Shown: positions 26,758-35,693 of the stretch, in pieces
Layout of the letters: each line of letters begins with the position of its first letter
Numbering within the stretch: the first letter of the stretch is position 1
From: Microbacterium sp. AG238
Lineage (GTDB): Bacteria > Actinomycetota > Actinomycetes > Actinomycetales > Microbacteriaceae
Assembly: GCF_003610405.1 (NCBI RefSeq)
Contig: NZ_RAQC01000001.1
Location: forward strand, 1 to 64,000
Length of the DNA: 64,000 nucleotides
Direction: 5' to 3'
Translations under genes and position numbers: made by a program
Notes under the pieces: generated by a model
Databases searched by the model: none
What the model saw: the letters and a program-made list of their open reading frames with translations, nothing else
Told to the model about the DNA's origin: nothing

Positions 26758-28353
26758 TCAGACCCAGCCGGGGAGCCAGTTGTGCAGCCGATAGAACTCG
26801 TAGGGAACCGAGATCGCCGACCACAACGGGAACCAGAACGCAGCGAGGACCAGGACGACCCCGAGGAACACCAGCACGATGCGCTCGACGCCGCGCGTGG
26901 TTCCCCGGTCGCGCCGCGCCGAGCGCACAGCGGATCGGATGACGAACACGAGCGCGAGCAGCAGGAACGGCTGGATGAGCACGGTGTAGAACTGGAAGAT
27001 CGTGCGCTCGGGAAAGAGCAGCCACGGCGAGTACGTCGCGATCACACCGGTCAGGACGATGCCGTAGGCGCCGTCGCGGGTGCGGAAGAACAGGTAGACG
27101 AGGTACAGCACGCTCGCCACGCCCGCCCACCAGACGATCGGGTTCGGCATGCTGTAGAGGATCTCCCAGCAGCCGTTCGCATCGGTGCACGATCCCGTGC
27201 CGCCGGGAGTGCTGCCCGCGTACATCGACGTCGGTCGGAGCAGCAGCGGCCATTGCGCTGCTGGGCTCGCGTAGGCGTGAGGAGTCGACATCGCGGCCGT
27301 CGAGCCGTACATCGACTCGTGATAGCGCCAGAGGCTCTGCAGCGGCAGCGGCACCCATGACCAGAAGCCGGTCGCCGGGTTCGCGTCCGCCGCATGCCGG
27401 TCGTACCCGCCGTCGGTGACGAACCAGCCGGTCCACGACGCGAGGTAGACCGCGAGCGCCACCGGAACGAGCAGCACGAACGACACCGCTCCCTGACGGG
27501 CGGTCGCGTCGGCCGGCCAGTGCAGGATGCCGGCGCTGCGGCGCGCCAGGGCATCGCTCACCACCAGGTAGATGCCGATCGCCGCCAGCACCCACACCCC
27601 CGACCACTTCACCGCGGTCGCAGCGCCGGCGGCCGCGCCCGCGGCGATCACCCACGGACGGTTCCAGAGCACCGGACCCCAGGCGGGCGCGCCGATGTCG
27701 TCCCACCGCGCCGCGATGCGCTCGGCGAGCACGACCCGGGAGCGGTTGCGATCCAGCACGACGAACCAGAACGCCAGCAGCGTGAACAGCGTCAGGAAGA
27801 TGTCGAGCAGGGCGACGCGACTCATCACGATGCCGAGGCCGTCGATCGCGAGCAGACCGGACGCGAGCGAGGCGAAGACGATCGAGCCGGTGAGGCTGCG
27901 CGCGAGGAGGTACAGCACGAGCACGCACGCCGTGCCCGCGAGCGCCGTGCCGAGACGCCAGGCGAAAGTCGAGTCGGCGCCGAACAGCGCCATGGGAAGC
28001 CCGATGAGGTACTTGCCGAGCGGAGGGTGGACGACGAAACTGCCCGTCGTGGTGAAGATGACGGTCTCGCCGGCGAGGAAGCGTTCGTCGGCGCCGTCGG
28101 GCCAGGTCGCGGCGTAGCCGAGCACCCATTGGCTCCAGGCGTCCTTGACGTAGTAGGTCTCGTCGAAGACCACGGCGTGGGGGTGCCCGAGGTTCCACAT
28201 CCGCAGGACGGCGGCGATCAGCGTGATGACGAGGGGTGCGATCCAGGCCGCCCGTCGGGCGAAGAGCGGGTCGCCGAAGAAGCGCTCGTGCCACCGGTCG
28301 AGAAGGGTCGGCCGACGAGTCTCGGGGAGCAGCGGCTCAGCGGTCGTCGTCAC
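26758..28353 (-). CDS. pmt: Pmt-type phospholipid-dependent protein O-mannosyltransferase
   Basis: 531 residues with many membrane helices. The N-terminal loop carries the catalytic acidic motif of the Pmt/GT39 family (VFDETYYVKDAWS, near residue 65). The VHPPLGKYLIG segment and the C-terminal LYVFIYLP-like helices agree with actinobacterial Pmt (polyprenyl-phosphate-mannose-protein mannosyltransferase). It transfers mannose to Ser/Thr of exported proteins on the outer face of the membrane. The GTG start is 6 bases after a TAGGCT box. It is divergent from rsmI, an arrangement common in actinobacteria. Confidence 0.9.
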   Translation of the reverse strand: MTTTAEPLLPETRRPTLLDRWHERFFGDPLFARRAAWIAPLVITLIAAVLRMWNLGHPHAVVFDETYYVKDAWSQWVLGYAATWPDGADERFLAGETVIFTTTGSFVVHPPLGKYLIGLPMALFGADSTFAWRLGTALAGTACVLVLYLLARSLTGSIVFASLASGLLAIDGLGIVMSRVALLDIFLTLFTLLAFWFVVLDRNRSRVVLAERIAARWDDIGAPAWGPVLWNRPWVIAAGAAAGAATAVKWSGVWVLAAIGIYLVVSDALARRSAGILHWPADATARQGAVSFVLLVPVALAVYLASWTGWFVTDGGYDRHAADANPATGFWSWVPLPLQSLWRYHESMYGSTAAMSTPHAYASPAAQWPLLLRPTSMYAGSTPGGTGSCTDANGCWEILYSMPNPIVWWAGVASVLYLVYLFFRTRDGAYGIVLTGVIATYSPWLLFPERTIFQFYTVLIQPFLLLALVFVIRSAVRSARRDRGTTRGVERIVLVFLGVVLVLAAFWFPLWSAISVPYEFYRLHNWLPGWV

Positions 28354-28359
28354 GCCGCC

Positions 28360-28369
28360 AGCCTATGCT
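28360..28369. promoter_or_regulatory. Overlapping divergent -10 boxes of pmt and rsmI
   Basis: On the plus strand TATGCT (28364-28369) lies 6 bases before the rsmI GTG. On the minus strand TAGGCT (28360-28365) lies 6 bases before the pmt GTG. The two hexamers share two bases. The whole intergenic region is 22 bases, so both transcripts must start at their start codons. Confidence 0.6.
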
Positions 28370-28375
28370 GGGGCG

Positions 28376-29200
28376 GTGATCATCCTCGCCGCGACGCCCA
28401 TCGGCAACCTCGGCGACGCCACGACGCGGCTGGTCACGGCCCTCGAGCAGGCGACGACGATCGCCGCCGAGGACACGCGCACCACGCAGCGGCTGCTGCA
28501 AGCGCTCGGCGTCACGAATCGCCCGCGCCTGATCGCGCTGCACGATCACAACGAGAAGCAGCGGGCCGCCGAGCTTGTCGAGCGTGCGCGCACCGAGGAC
28601 GTCCTCGTCCTCAGTGACGCCGGGATGCCGACGGTCAGCGACCCCGGGTTCGGACTCGTGGCGGCGGCCGCCGCAGCCGGAGTGACCGTGACCGTCCTCC
28701 CCGGACCGAGCGCGGTGCTCGCCGCGCTCGCCGTCTCGGGGCTTCCGACCGATCGGTTCGCGTTCGAGGGGTTCCCGCCGCGCAAGCCGGGGGAGCGGCG
28801 CCGGCTGTTCGATCAATTGGCGGGCGAGCAGCGCACGCTCGTCTTCTTCGAAGCGCCGTCGCGGATCGCCGAGGTGCTCCGTGCGATGGCCGACGCGTTC
28901 GGAGGGGAACGGCGGGCGGCTGTCTGCCGCGAGCTCACGAAGCTGCACGAAGAGGTCGCCCGGGGAACCCTCGACGAGCTCGCCGCGTGGGCGGCCGAGG
29001 GCGTCCGCGGTGAGATCGTGATCGTGATCGAGGGCGCCGGGGTGCGCGAGATCGATCCCGCCGATGCGCTCGCTCAGGTGCAGCGGCTCGTGGCCGACGG
29101 CATCCGGCTCAAAGACGCGGCCGCCGAGGTGGCCGGCGCGACCGGTCTGTCGTCACGCGATCTGTACCAGGCTGCGCTCGCGGCGCGCACGCGCCCCTGA
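28376..29200 (+). CDS. rsmI: 16S rRNA (cytidine-1402 2'-O) methyltransferase RsmI
   Basis: 274 residues. The tetrapyrrole-methylase fold is full length, opening with LAATPIGNLGD and continuing with AEDTRTTQRLL, LSDAGMPTVSDPG and LPGPSAVLAALAVSGLP, the signatures of RsmI. It methylates the 2'-OH of C1402 in 16S rRNA using SAM. The GTG at 28376 was chosen because the family begins right at this point and the upstream in-frame sequence lies over pmt. It has no Shine-Dalgarno sequence and is probably translated leaderless from TATGCT. Confidence 0.94.
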   Translation: MIILAATPIGNLGDATTRLVTALEQATTIAAEDTRTTQRLLQALGVTNRPRLIALHDHNEKQRAAELVERARTEDVLVLSDAGMPTVSDPGFGLVAAAAAAGVTVTVLPGPSAVLAALAVSGLPTDRFAFEGFPPRKPGERRRLFDQLAGEQRTLVFFEAPSRIAEVLRAMADAFGGERRAAVCRELTKLHEEVARGTLDELAAWAAEGVRGEIVIVIEGAGVREIDPADALAQVQRLVADGIRLKDAAAEVAGATGLSSRDLYQAALAARTRP

Positions 29201-29219
29201 CGCGAGAACGCCGTCCCCG

Positions 29220-29287
29220 CGAGAACGCACCGCCGCCGCGAGAACGTACCGGTGAGGGCACGCTCTCGCGGCGACGGTGCGTTCTCG
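29220..29287. terminator. Long inverted repeat between convergent rsmI and ganB
   Basis: 24-base arms (29220-29243 and 29264-29287) pair with one mismatch around a 20-base loop. The unit GCGAGAACG occurs three times as a direct repeat between 29202 and 29246, and the outer arm sequence GTGCGTTCTCG recurs at 31716-31726 just before another stop codon. It probably works as a bidirectional terminator and may belong to a small intergenic repeat family. Confidence 0.55.
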
Positions 29288-29291
29288 GCGA

Positions 29292-31625
29292 TCAGCCTTC
29301 GCGCCGGCGGCGGGCGGCGAGAGGGACGCCGACGAGCAGCAGCAGGGTGGCGATGGCGAGCGCCGCGAGGGGGAGTGTTCCGCCGGTCGCGGCGAGCGGG
29401 CCGGCATCCGCGGATGCGGGGGAGGGTGCCGGTGCGGGCATCGCCGGTGCGGATGCCTCGGGAGCGGGCGCCACGGTGACGAGCGCATCGATCGCTGCTC
29501 GAAGCGTCGTCGTCGCCGCGTCGACGTCCGTCTGCGACGTCGACGCGGCCGCCAGGATCGAAAGCGCGGACTCCAGCGCGGCGTCGACCGATGCCAGGGA
29601 TGTCGCCGTGTAGAGCGATCGGTCGAGCGATCCAGCGCGGACGGTCGCTGCCGTCAGGGCCGAGAAGTCCGCCGCCGGTGCGGCCCGGACGAGCGAGACG
29701 TCATCGAGCGTTCCCCAGGCCCCGGCAGGCAGATCGCCCGTGATCCGGACGGTGAGGGTGCCGCCCGCGGATGCGAACACGGCCTCGGTGGTCGGGGTGG
29801 ACCACACGCGCCAGCCGGTGAGAGCGAAGTCGGCCTCTGTCGCCGTCGCGCGAGCGGCGGTGCGGGCGTCAGCGAGGCTCAGCCGCAGGCGCCCGTCGGT
29901 GCCGGCTGCCCCGCCCTGCGCCGCGGCGGATGCGGTGTACCACCCCGCCTCGGGAACGACGACCTCCTGCTCGAGGGTGAACGAATACGCGGCGTCGGCC
30001 CAGAAGTGCGCCGAATATGTGCCCGAGCGCGGGTCGTCCGTCGCGCGCACCGTGAGACCGCGTCCCTCCGAGCGCCACATCGAGACATCGGGGTCTTCGA
30101 AGCCGCCGTTCCGAATCAGGTTGCGGGCCATGACCGAGACCGTCGCGGTCGTGGCGTGGCCTGCGGACGTGATGCCCGAGAACGTGTAGACGCCGACGCC
30201 GTCGACGGCATCCGTTCCGGGGGTCCAGACGACGTTCTGCTGCTCACTGGTCCCGTCGGTGTACGACACGGTGACGGTGTCAGGAAGGGTGACCGGGTCG
30301 CCGTCCGCGACGGTGAGGGCTACACGCTGCACGTCGCTGACCGTCCGAGGGGCGATCGCGCCGGTGCGCACGTACGAGAACACGTTCAGCGACGCGAGCG
30401 GGTTGCCGTCGTGGTCGAACAGGGCCTGGTTGTCCCACGCGGATCCGCCGAACCACTGGCCCGCATCGTGCGGCTCGTAGCCGCCGGCGTAGCTCGACGC
30501 CCAGCCCGACCCGTCGCGCTCCCAGAGCACGCGGTTGGACTCGAGCTCCTCGGGCGGACCCACCGGAAGCCACGCCGGCTCCCAGTAGAAGACGCCCAGG
30601 CCCGCGTCGCCCACATTCGCCACGGCCTGGACGACGTCGCGGACGGCGGTGGCCTGGCCCTGCACGCTCACGGGGTAGCGCGTCGCGTCTTCGGGTGTCT
30701 TCACGACGTTCGGGTGCCCGTCGCCGTCATCGAGCGTGTACGCCCACGACGTCTCGGCCACGAGCACCTTCTTGTCGTACGTCTCGGCGATCTGCGACAG
30801 CACTGCGGTCAGGTTCTCGGGCGTGCCGTGCCAGAAGGGGTAGTACGACGACGCGAACACGTCGTAGTCGACATCCCGCACCTCGAGCTCGCGGGCGACG
30901 CCCGCGTAGAAACCGGGGCGTTCGGGGTTGGTGAAGTGCAGCACGACGAGCGCCTCCGGCATGACGTCGTGGATCGCGGCCGACCCGGCGCTGAAGATCC
31001 GCGCCATGTCGTCCCACCCGGACACGCCGGCGATGCCGCCGTTGGTCTCGTTCCCGACCTGCACCATCCGCACGTCGACGCCGGCGTCGCGGAATCGTGT
31101 GAGCGCGTCGCGCGTGAACGTGCCGGTCGCGGCGGCCTTCTCGTCGACGGTCATCCCCGCCCACGCCTTCGGCGCCTGCTGCTTGGCGGGATCGGCCCAG
31201 AAGTCGGAGTAGTGGAAGTCGACCAGGACGCCCAGCCCCGCGGCCGTCGCCCGCTCTCCGATCTCGATCGCCCGGGCGACATCGACGTCGCCGCCGCCGT
31301 AACCGTTGCCGTCGGCGTCGAAGGGGTCGTTCCAGACGCGGATGCGGATGTCGCTGACCCCGGCATCCCGCAGGATCGCGAACAGGTCGCCGGGTTCGCC
31401 GTCGGCGTCGCGGAAGACGACGTCGGATTCTTCAAGCGACAGCATCGACGACACGTCGACGCCTCCGATGAAGTCGGCCGGCAGGTTCTCGACCCGCGGC
31501 ACGGTGATCGTGCTGGGGACCGGGCCCGCCGGGTCGTCGGCCGCCGACGCCGGGAGCGCGAGCGCCCCCAGCGACAGGACCGCCGCCGTGACGGCCGCGG
31601 TCAGCCGTGGGATGGTTCGGTGCAT
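29292..31625 (-). CDS. ganB: Secreted GH53 endo-beta-1,4-galactanase, wall-anchored
   Basis: 777 residues. Signal peptide about 1-29 (ALPASA cleavage). The GH53 catalytic domain has the acid/base Glu193 in VGNETNGG and the nucleophile Glu291 in VAETSWAY. A Big_4-like domain (VALTVADGDPVTLPDTV) and a carbohydrate-binding module of about 140 residues (starting LIRNGGFEDP, CBM61-like) follow, then a helical FIVAR-like segment. The C-terminus has LAATG, a hydrophobic helix and RRRREG, a sortase-type wall-anchor signal. It cuts beta-1,4-galactan side chains of pectin at the cell surface into oligosaccharides for the neighbouring importer. It is the last gene of the galactan operon. Confidence 0.93.
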   Translation of the reverse strand: MHRTIPRLTAAVTAAVLSLGALALPASAADDPAGPVPSTITVPRVENLPADFIGGVDVSSMLSLEESDVVFRDADGEPGDLFAILRDAGVSDIRIRVWNDPFDADGNGYGGGDVDVARAIEIGERATAAGLGVLVDFHYSDFWADPAKQQAPKAWAGMTVDEKAAATGTFTRDALTRFRDAGVDVRMVQVGNETNGGIAGVSGWDDMARIFSAGSAAIHDVMPEALVVLHFTNPERPGFYAGVARELEVRDVDYDVFASSYYPFWHGTPENLTAVLSQIAETYDKKVLVAETSWAYTLDDGDGHPNVVKTPEDATRYPVSVQGQATAVRDVVQAVANVGDAGLGVFYWEPAWLPVGPPEELESNRVLWERDGSGWASSYAGGYEPHDAGQWFGGSAWDNQALFDHDGNPLASLNVFSYVRTGAIAPRTVSDVQRVALTVADGDPVTLPDTVTVSYTDGTSEQQNVVWTPGTDAVDGVGVYTFSGITSAGHATTATVSVMARNLIRNGGFEDPDVSMWRSEGRGLTVRATDDPRSGTYSAHFWADAAYSFTLEQEVVVPEAGWYTASAAAQGGAAGTDGRLRLSLADARTAARATATEADFALTGWRVWSTPTTEAVFASAGGTLTVRITGDLPAGAWGTLDDVSLVRAAPAADFSALTAATVRAGSLDRSLYTATSLASVDAALESALSILAAASTSQTDVDAATTTLRAAIDALVTVAPAPEASAPAMPAPAPSPASADAGPLAATGGTLPLAALAIATLLLLVGVPLAARRRREG

Positions 31626-31730
31626 GAGCCTCTCCTTCGAGGTCGGCGCGCGGGCGCGCGAAAGCGTACGGTCCCGGCGAGGACGTGCCGGGGACGGTGT
31701 GGTTTCGGCGAGAGGGTGCGTTCTCGCGCG

Positions 31731-32624
31731 TCAGCCCTTCACGGAGCCGGCCGTGAGTCCGCCGATGATGTACCGCTGCAGGCCGAGGAACAGCGCCAGC
31801 ACGGGAATCGACGCGAGCACGGCGCCGGCTGCGAACAGGCCCCAGTTGCTGGCGAGCTGGTTCGAGACCCATTGGAACATCCCGACGGCGAGCGTCCAGT
31901 TGTCCTGCGACACCAGCACGATCTTCGAGATGATGTAGTCGCCGAACGACGCGATGAACGCCAGCAGCGCCACGACCGCGAGGATCGGGGTCACGAGCGG
32001 CATGATGATCCGCCAGAACACCTGGGCGTGCGTCGCGCCGTCGATCTTCGCCGACTCGTCGAGCTCCATCGGGATCGTGTTGAAGAAGCCGTACATGAGG
32101 AACGTGTTCACACCCAGCGCACCGCCGAGGTAGACGCAGATGAGGGCGATCTTCGAGTTCAGGCCGAGGGCGGGGAACACCTCGCCGAGAGCGAGCAGCA
32201 TCAGGAAGATCGCGACGAACGCGAGCGCCTGCGGGAACATCTGGATGATGAGGAGCGACGTCAGGCCCGCGCGGCGACCGCGGAAGCGGAACCGCGAGAA
32301 CGCGTAGGCCGCTGCGGCTCCCATCAGCACGGCGCCCACCGCGGACGCGCCGCTCACGATCAGCGTGTTGCCGTACCAGGTCCAGTACGACGTGCCGCCG
32401 AGCGAAGCGAAGTTCGCGACATCGAAGACCCCGAACAGCTGGTTGCTCGCGGCGAGGCTGCCGCGCGGGTTGAGCGCGGCCGAGACGACGTAGAGCAGCG
32501 GGAACATCGCGTAGAAGAGGATGACGAGCGCGACGAGGTACTTCCAGCCCACCTCGAGCAGCCAGCGGCGACGCCGGGCCCCGACGCGGCTGGGCGTGGT
32601 GGCGACGGTGGTGGTTGCAGACAT
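31731..32624 (-). CDS. ganQ: Galactooligosaccharide ABC transporter permease (GanQ/MalG type)
   Basis: 297 residues with six membrane segments and the MalG-type EAA loop (DESAKIDGATHAQVFWRIIMPL). It pairs with the MalF-type permease encoded just upstream; the two genes share one base (TGATG). Because it sits between the galactan-linked binding protein, GH42 and GH53 genes, its substrate is probably galactooligosaccharides, as for Bacillus GanQ. No ATPase gene is present in the locus, so a shared MsmX/MalK-type ATPase encoded elsewhere is expected. Confidence 0.88.
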   Translation of the reverse strand: MSATTTVATTPSRVGARRRRWLLEVGWKYLVALVILFYAMFPLLYVVSAALNPRGSLAASNQLFGVFDVANFASLGGTSYWTWYGNTLIVSGASAVGAVLMGAAAAYAFSRFRFRGRRAGLTSLLIIQMFPQALAFVAIFLMLLALGEVFPALGLNSKIALICVYLGGALGVNTFLMYGFFNTIPMELDESAKIDGATHAQVFWRIIMPLVTPILAVVALLAFIASFGDYIISKIVLVSQDNWTLAVGMFQWVSNQLASNWGLFAAGAVLASIPVLALFLGLQRYIIGGLTAGSVKG

Positions 32625-34252
32625 CACTGGTACTCCTCCAGCTTGCGGGTCTGGCGGAACGCCAGGGCGGAGATCACGCCGATCACGACGAACACGAGGA
32701 TCGACAGGGCGCTGGCCAGGCCGTAGTCGGCAGCGCCGCCCGAGACTCCCGAGATGCGCCAGATCGCGGAGATCAGGATGTCGGTGGAGCCGAGCGCGTA
32801 CGGCGCACCGGGGATCGCCGGCCCGCCGCTGTTGAACATGTAGATGACGGTGAAGTTGTTGAAGCTGAACGCGAATGACGAGATCAGCAGGGGAGCCGTC
32901 GACACCAGCACGAGCGGCAGGACGATCGCGCGGAACTGCCGGAACCTCCCGGCGCCGTCGATCGATGCGGCCTCGAGGCTGTCGGACGGCAGCGCCTGCA
33001 GGGCGCCCGTGCACACCAGGAAGTAGTACGGGTACGTCAGCCAGACGTTGACGAAGAGTACGGCGATGCGAGCCAGCCAGGGGTCGCCGAGCCAGTCGAT
33101 GTTGGCGCCCCCGAAGAAGAACTCGTTGATGACTCCGAACTCGGCGTTGAACATGCCGCGGAACAACAGGGCCGACATGAACGCCGGGAAGGCGTAGGGG
33201 AGGATGAACAGGGTCCGGAGGACCTTGCGGCCCTTCACCCGAGGATCGTTGAAGATGAGCGCCACGACGAGGCCCATCGCGAACGGGATGATCACCGACA
33301 GCGCCGCCCAGACGAATGTCCAGAGCGTGACGAGGGCGAGCGGCTCGAGGAGCCCGGGGTCGGTGGCGAGGCGCAGGAAGTTGTCGAACCCGACGTTCAC
33401 GACCCAGCCGGTCGGGAGGGCCGCTCCGTCGGGGGAGACGAATCGTCCGTCGGCGGTCGCGGTGTACACGGCGCCGGATGCCGTGTCGGTGATGGTCTGC
33501 GCGTCGGCATCCCAGGTCAGCGTCGACAGGTACACCGCACCGGTGGAGCCGTCGCGCGTTCGGATCGAGCCGTCGTTGGGGTCGTCGGAGACGGGTACCC
33601 GAAGCTCGACGATCTGCTCCTGAAGGGCGGGGTCGCCGAGGAAGGTGCCGCGCGGCACGACGTTCCAGCCGGGGACATCGGTGGGAGCGCCTGCGCCCGA
33701 CGTCTCGCCCACGACCTCGAGTGGCCGGTCGGTGGCGCCGGCCTTGATCTCACCGTCGTCGACGATCGCGAAGCCGTACTCGCCACCCTGCTCGACGACC
33801 GAGAGCGGGTACGACGGCGAGGTGTCGATGCGGCGCTCGCCCTGGGCGAGGGCGGCAGCCACCGCCTGCTCCTGCGAGCCCACGTGGCCGGCACCGTAGT
33901 TGGTGAAGGCGATGTACGCGGTGTAGCCGAAGATGAAGACCTGGAAGACAAGCAGGAACGCCAAGCCCGGCAGCAGGTACTTCAGCGGCAGTGCGCGCTT
34001 GGTGAAGTAGACGACGTCGGCGGCGAGGAGCAGGACGGCCGCGGCGGTCGCGATGAGCCACGACTCGGCTTGGACGGCGGCGAACACCCCCATCAGGCCG
34101 AAGGCGTTGACGATCGCCATCAGCACGAGCTTCACGATGAAGCCCCAGCCGATGCCCGACCAGCGTCGGCCGTGCGGTTCGGGCTGCTGCGACCGATCGG
34201 GGGAGCGAGGCGGCGGTGCGCTCTCGCTCACGGTTCCCTGGGGGACCGACAT
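32624..34252 (-). CDS. ganP: Galactooligosaccharide ABC transporter permease (GanP/MalF type)
   Basis: 542 residues, longer than most sugar permeases because of a large extracytoplasmic loop of about 200 residues (about 120-290, containing GSQEQAVAAALAQGERR). This is reminiscent of the P2 loop of E. coli MalF that contacts the binding protein. The EAA loop is present (LEAASIDGAGRFRQFRAIVLPL). About eight membrane helices are seen. The ATG at 34252 was chosen because GAAGGAG lies 6 bases before it; two upstream in-frame ATGs have no ribosome site. Confidence 0.88.
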   Translation of the reverse strand: MSVPQGTVSESAPPPRSPDRSQQPEPHGRRWSGIGWGFIVKLVLMAIVNAFGLMGVFAAVQAESWLIATAAAVLLLAADVVYFTKRALPLKYLLPGLAFLLVFQVFIFGYTAYIAFTNYGAGHVGSQEQAVAAALAQGERRIDTSPSYPLSVVEQGGEYGFAIVDDGEIKAGATDRPLEVVGETSGAGAPTDVPGWNVVPRGTFLGDPALQEQIVELRVPVSDDPNDGSIRTRDGSTGAVYLSTLTWDADAQTITDTASGAVYTATADGRFVSPDGAALPTGWVVNVGFDNFLRLATDPGLLEPLALVTLWTFVWAALSVIIPFAMGLVVALIFNDPRVKGRKVLRTLFILPYAFPAFMSALLFRGMFNAEFGVINEFFFGGANIDWLGDPWLARIAVLFVNVWLTYPYYFLVCTGALQALPSDSLEAASIDGAGRFRQFRAIVLPLVLVSTAPLLISSFAFSFNNFTVIYMFNSGGPAIPGAPYALGSTDILISAIWRISGVSGGAADYGLASALSILVFVVIGVISALAFRQTRKLEEYQ

Positions 34253-34275
34253 GTGCATCTCCTTCACGAGAGAGG

Positions 34276-34308
34276 TCCGGGGGCGGAGCTGAATGCTCCG
34301 CCCCCGGA
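34276..34308 (-). terminator. Strong intercistronic hairpin between ganS and ganP
   Basis: A perfect 14-bp stem with a 5-base loop begins a few bases after the ganS stop. No T-run follows. It probably causes partial termination or protects the 3' end, so that the binding protein is made in excess over the permeases. Confidence 0.7.
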
Positions 34309-34313
34309 GGGGA

Positions 34314-35546
34314 TCAGCCGATCGTGGCCTGGACGTCGGTCACCATGGTGTTCCAGGTGCTGACGGGGTCGCCGCCCTTGATGATCTGCACCTGTGCCGC
34401 GTTCCAGAGGTCCCAGACCGAGCCCATCTCGGGGATCGAGGGCTGGGGCACGCCATTAGCGGCGGAGGCCAGGAAGCCGGCCACGACGGGGTCGGACGAG
34501 ACCTCCGCGGCGAGCGTCTTCCAGGCGGGCAGACGCGGGTCGGCCTCGTAGAGCGCGCGCTGCGCGTCGTCGGTCGCGAGGTAGGTGGTCAGGAACTCCT
34601 GGGCCAGCAGCTTGTTCGTGCTCTCCGAGCTGATGTAGAAGCCCTGGACTCCGACGAACGGTGCAGCGGTCTCGCCACCGGCCGACGGGATGGGGTTGAC
34701 CTTGACGTTCACGCCGTTGGCGGTGAGCGTCTCGATGGCCCACGGTCCCTGCACCGTGTACGCGGCGGTGCCGGCGGCGAAGAGCTCGTTGTTGGTGTCG
34801 TAGTCGATCGTGGTCGAGATCTCGCCCGAGCCGGCCTCGCCGTGCGCGCCGAGCCAGGTGGCGAACGCCTCGCCGCCCTCGCCGCCCATGCCGACCTCGG
34901 TCGTGTACGAGCCGGTGGCGTCCTGCACGAACACGGGAGCGCCGAACGACGTCTGGAACCCGTACATCGTGTAGGCGTCGCCCTTCTGGCCCGCGGTGTT
35001 GATGACGAACGGACGCTCCGCGCCGGCCGCCTGGGCGCGGGCGATCATGTCGTCGAAGGACGACGGCGCCTCTTCGCCGACGAGGTCGGTGTTCTGCACC
35101 AGCGCGATCGTCTCGAGCGCGTAGGGGAAGCCGTAGAGCTGGCCGTCGTAGGTGAACGCGTCGACGGCGACCTTCTCGATCTGGTCGGCCTTGTCGCCGA
35201 GGTCGATCGTGTCGACGACACCGGCCGAGACGAACGAGCCGAGGAAGTCGTGGGCGCCGACGGTGATGTCGGGGCCCTCGCCGGTCGGGACCTGGTTGAT
35301 GAAGTCGTTGCGGATGTCTTCGAAGTTCTTCTGGACCAGCTCGATCTTGGTGCCGGTCTCCTCTTCGAACGCCTTCGCAGCCGCCTCGATGGCGGGTGCG
35401 CGGTTGGCGTCGGTCCAGACGACGAGCGAGCCGCCGGAACCTTCGTCGGCGTTGCCGCTCTCGCTGGGGGTGCTGCCGCCGGAGCAACCGGCGAGCAGGA
35501 CGGTGGTCGCCGCGATGGCGACGATGCCGGTCCCGATCTTGCGCAT
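34314..35546 (-). CDS. ganS: Galactooligosaccharide-binding lipoprotein (GanS/MalE type)
   Basis: 410 residues. A lipoprotein signal peptide ends in LLAGC with Cys21 as lipidation site. The mature part is a MalE-type family 1 binding protein (LVVWTDANRAPAIEAAAKAFEEETGTKIELVQ; DITVGAHDFLGSF; NPIPSAGGETAAPFVGVQGFYI). It captures oligosaccharides released by the GH53 enzyme and delivers them to GanP/GanQ. The ATG at 35546 has a GGAAGGAAG ribosome site; the upstream in-frame sequence is basic and does not look like a signal peptide. Confidence 0.88.
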   Translation of the reverse strand: MRKIGTGIVAIAATTVLLAGCSGGSTPSESGNADEGSGGSLVVWTDANRAPAIEAAAKAFEEETGTKIELVQKNFEDIRNDFINQVPTGEGPDITVGAHDFLGSFVSAGVVDTIDLGDKADQIEKVAVDAFTYDGQLYGFPYALETIALVQNTDLVGEEAPSSFDDMIARAQAAGAERPFVINTAGQKGDAYTMYGFQTSFGAPVFVQDATGSYTTEVGMGGEGGEAFATWLGAHGEAGSGEISTTIDYDTNNELFAAGTAAYTVQGPWAIETLTANGVNVKVNPIPSAGGETAAPFVGVQGFYISSESTNKLLAQEFLTTYLATDDAQRALYEADPRLPAWKTLAAEVSSDPVVAGFLASAANGVPQPSIPEMGSVWDLWNAAQVQIIKGGDPVSTWNTMVTDVQATIG

Positions 35547-35616
35547 GGATCTTCCTTCCGATGTGGTCGATCGGAAGGGCCTCTCGCGAGGTCGCTCCGT
35601 CACGACCGGTGTGGAT

Positions 35617-35638
35617 GCCGTCGCCGGATGGCGTCGGC
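35617..35638 (-). terminator. Weak hairpin between ganA and ganS
   Basis: Nine-base arms with one mismatch and a GGAT loop lie in the 147-base gap between the ganA stop and ganS start. Downstream of it an 8-bp inverted repeat (CTTCCGAT/ATCGGAAG) covers the ganS ribosome site. It may modulate read-through. No convincing promoter was seen in the gap. Confidence 0.3.
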
Positions 35639-35693
35639 TTCTTCTCTCAGTGCCTGCCGCGAGACGTCGTCTGTCTCTCGGTCTCGGGGACGG

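Noticed and set aside
29277..32726. Open frame of over 1100 codons on the plus strand, opposite the galactan operon
   Set aside because: It is Arg/Gly/Asp-rich with no recognisable domain and lies exactly opposite three well-supported genes; long antisense frames are expected at this GC content.
35600..35625. Third LacI operator upstream of ganS (ACCGGT core)
   Set aside because: Only the central 6 bases are symmetric; the flanks do not match the CTGTG half-site.
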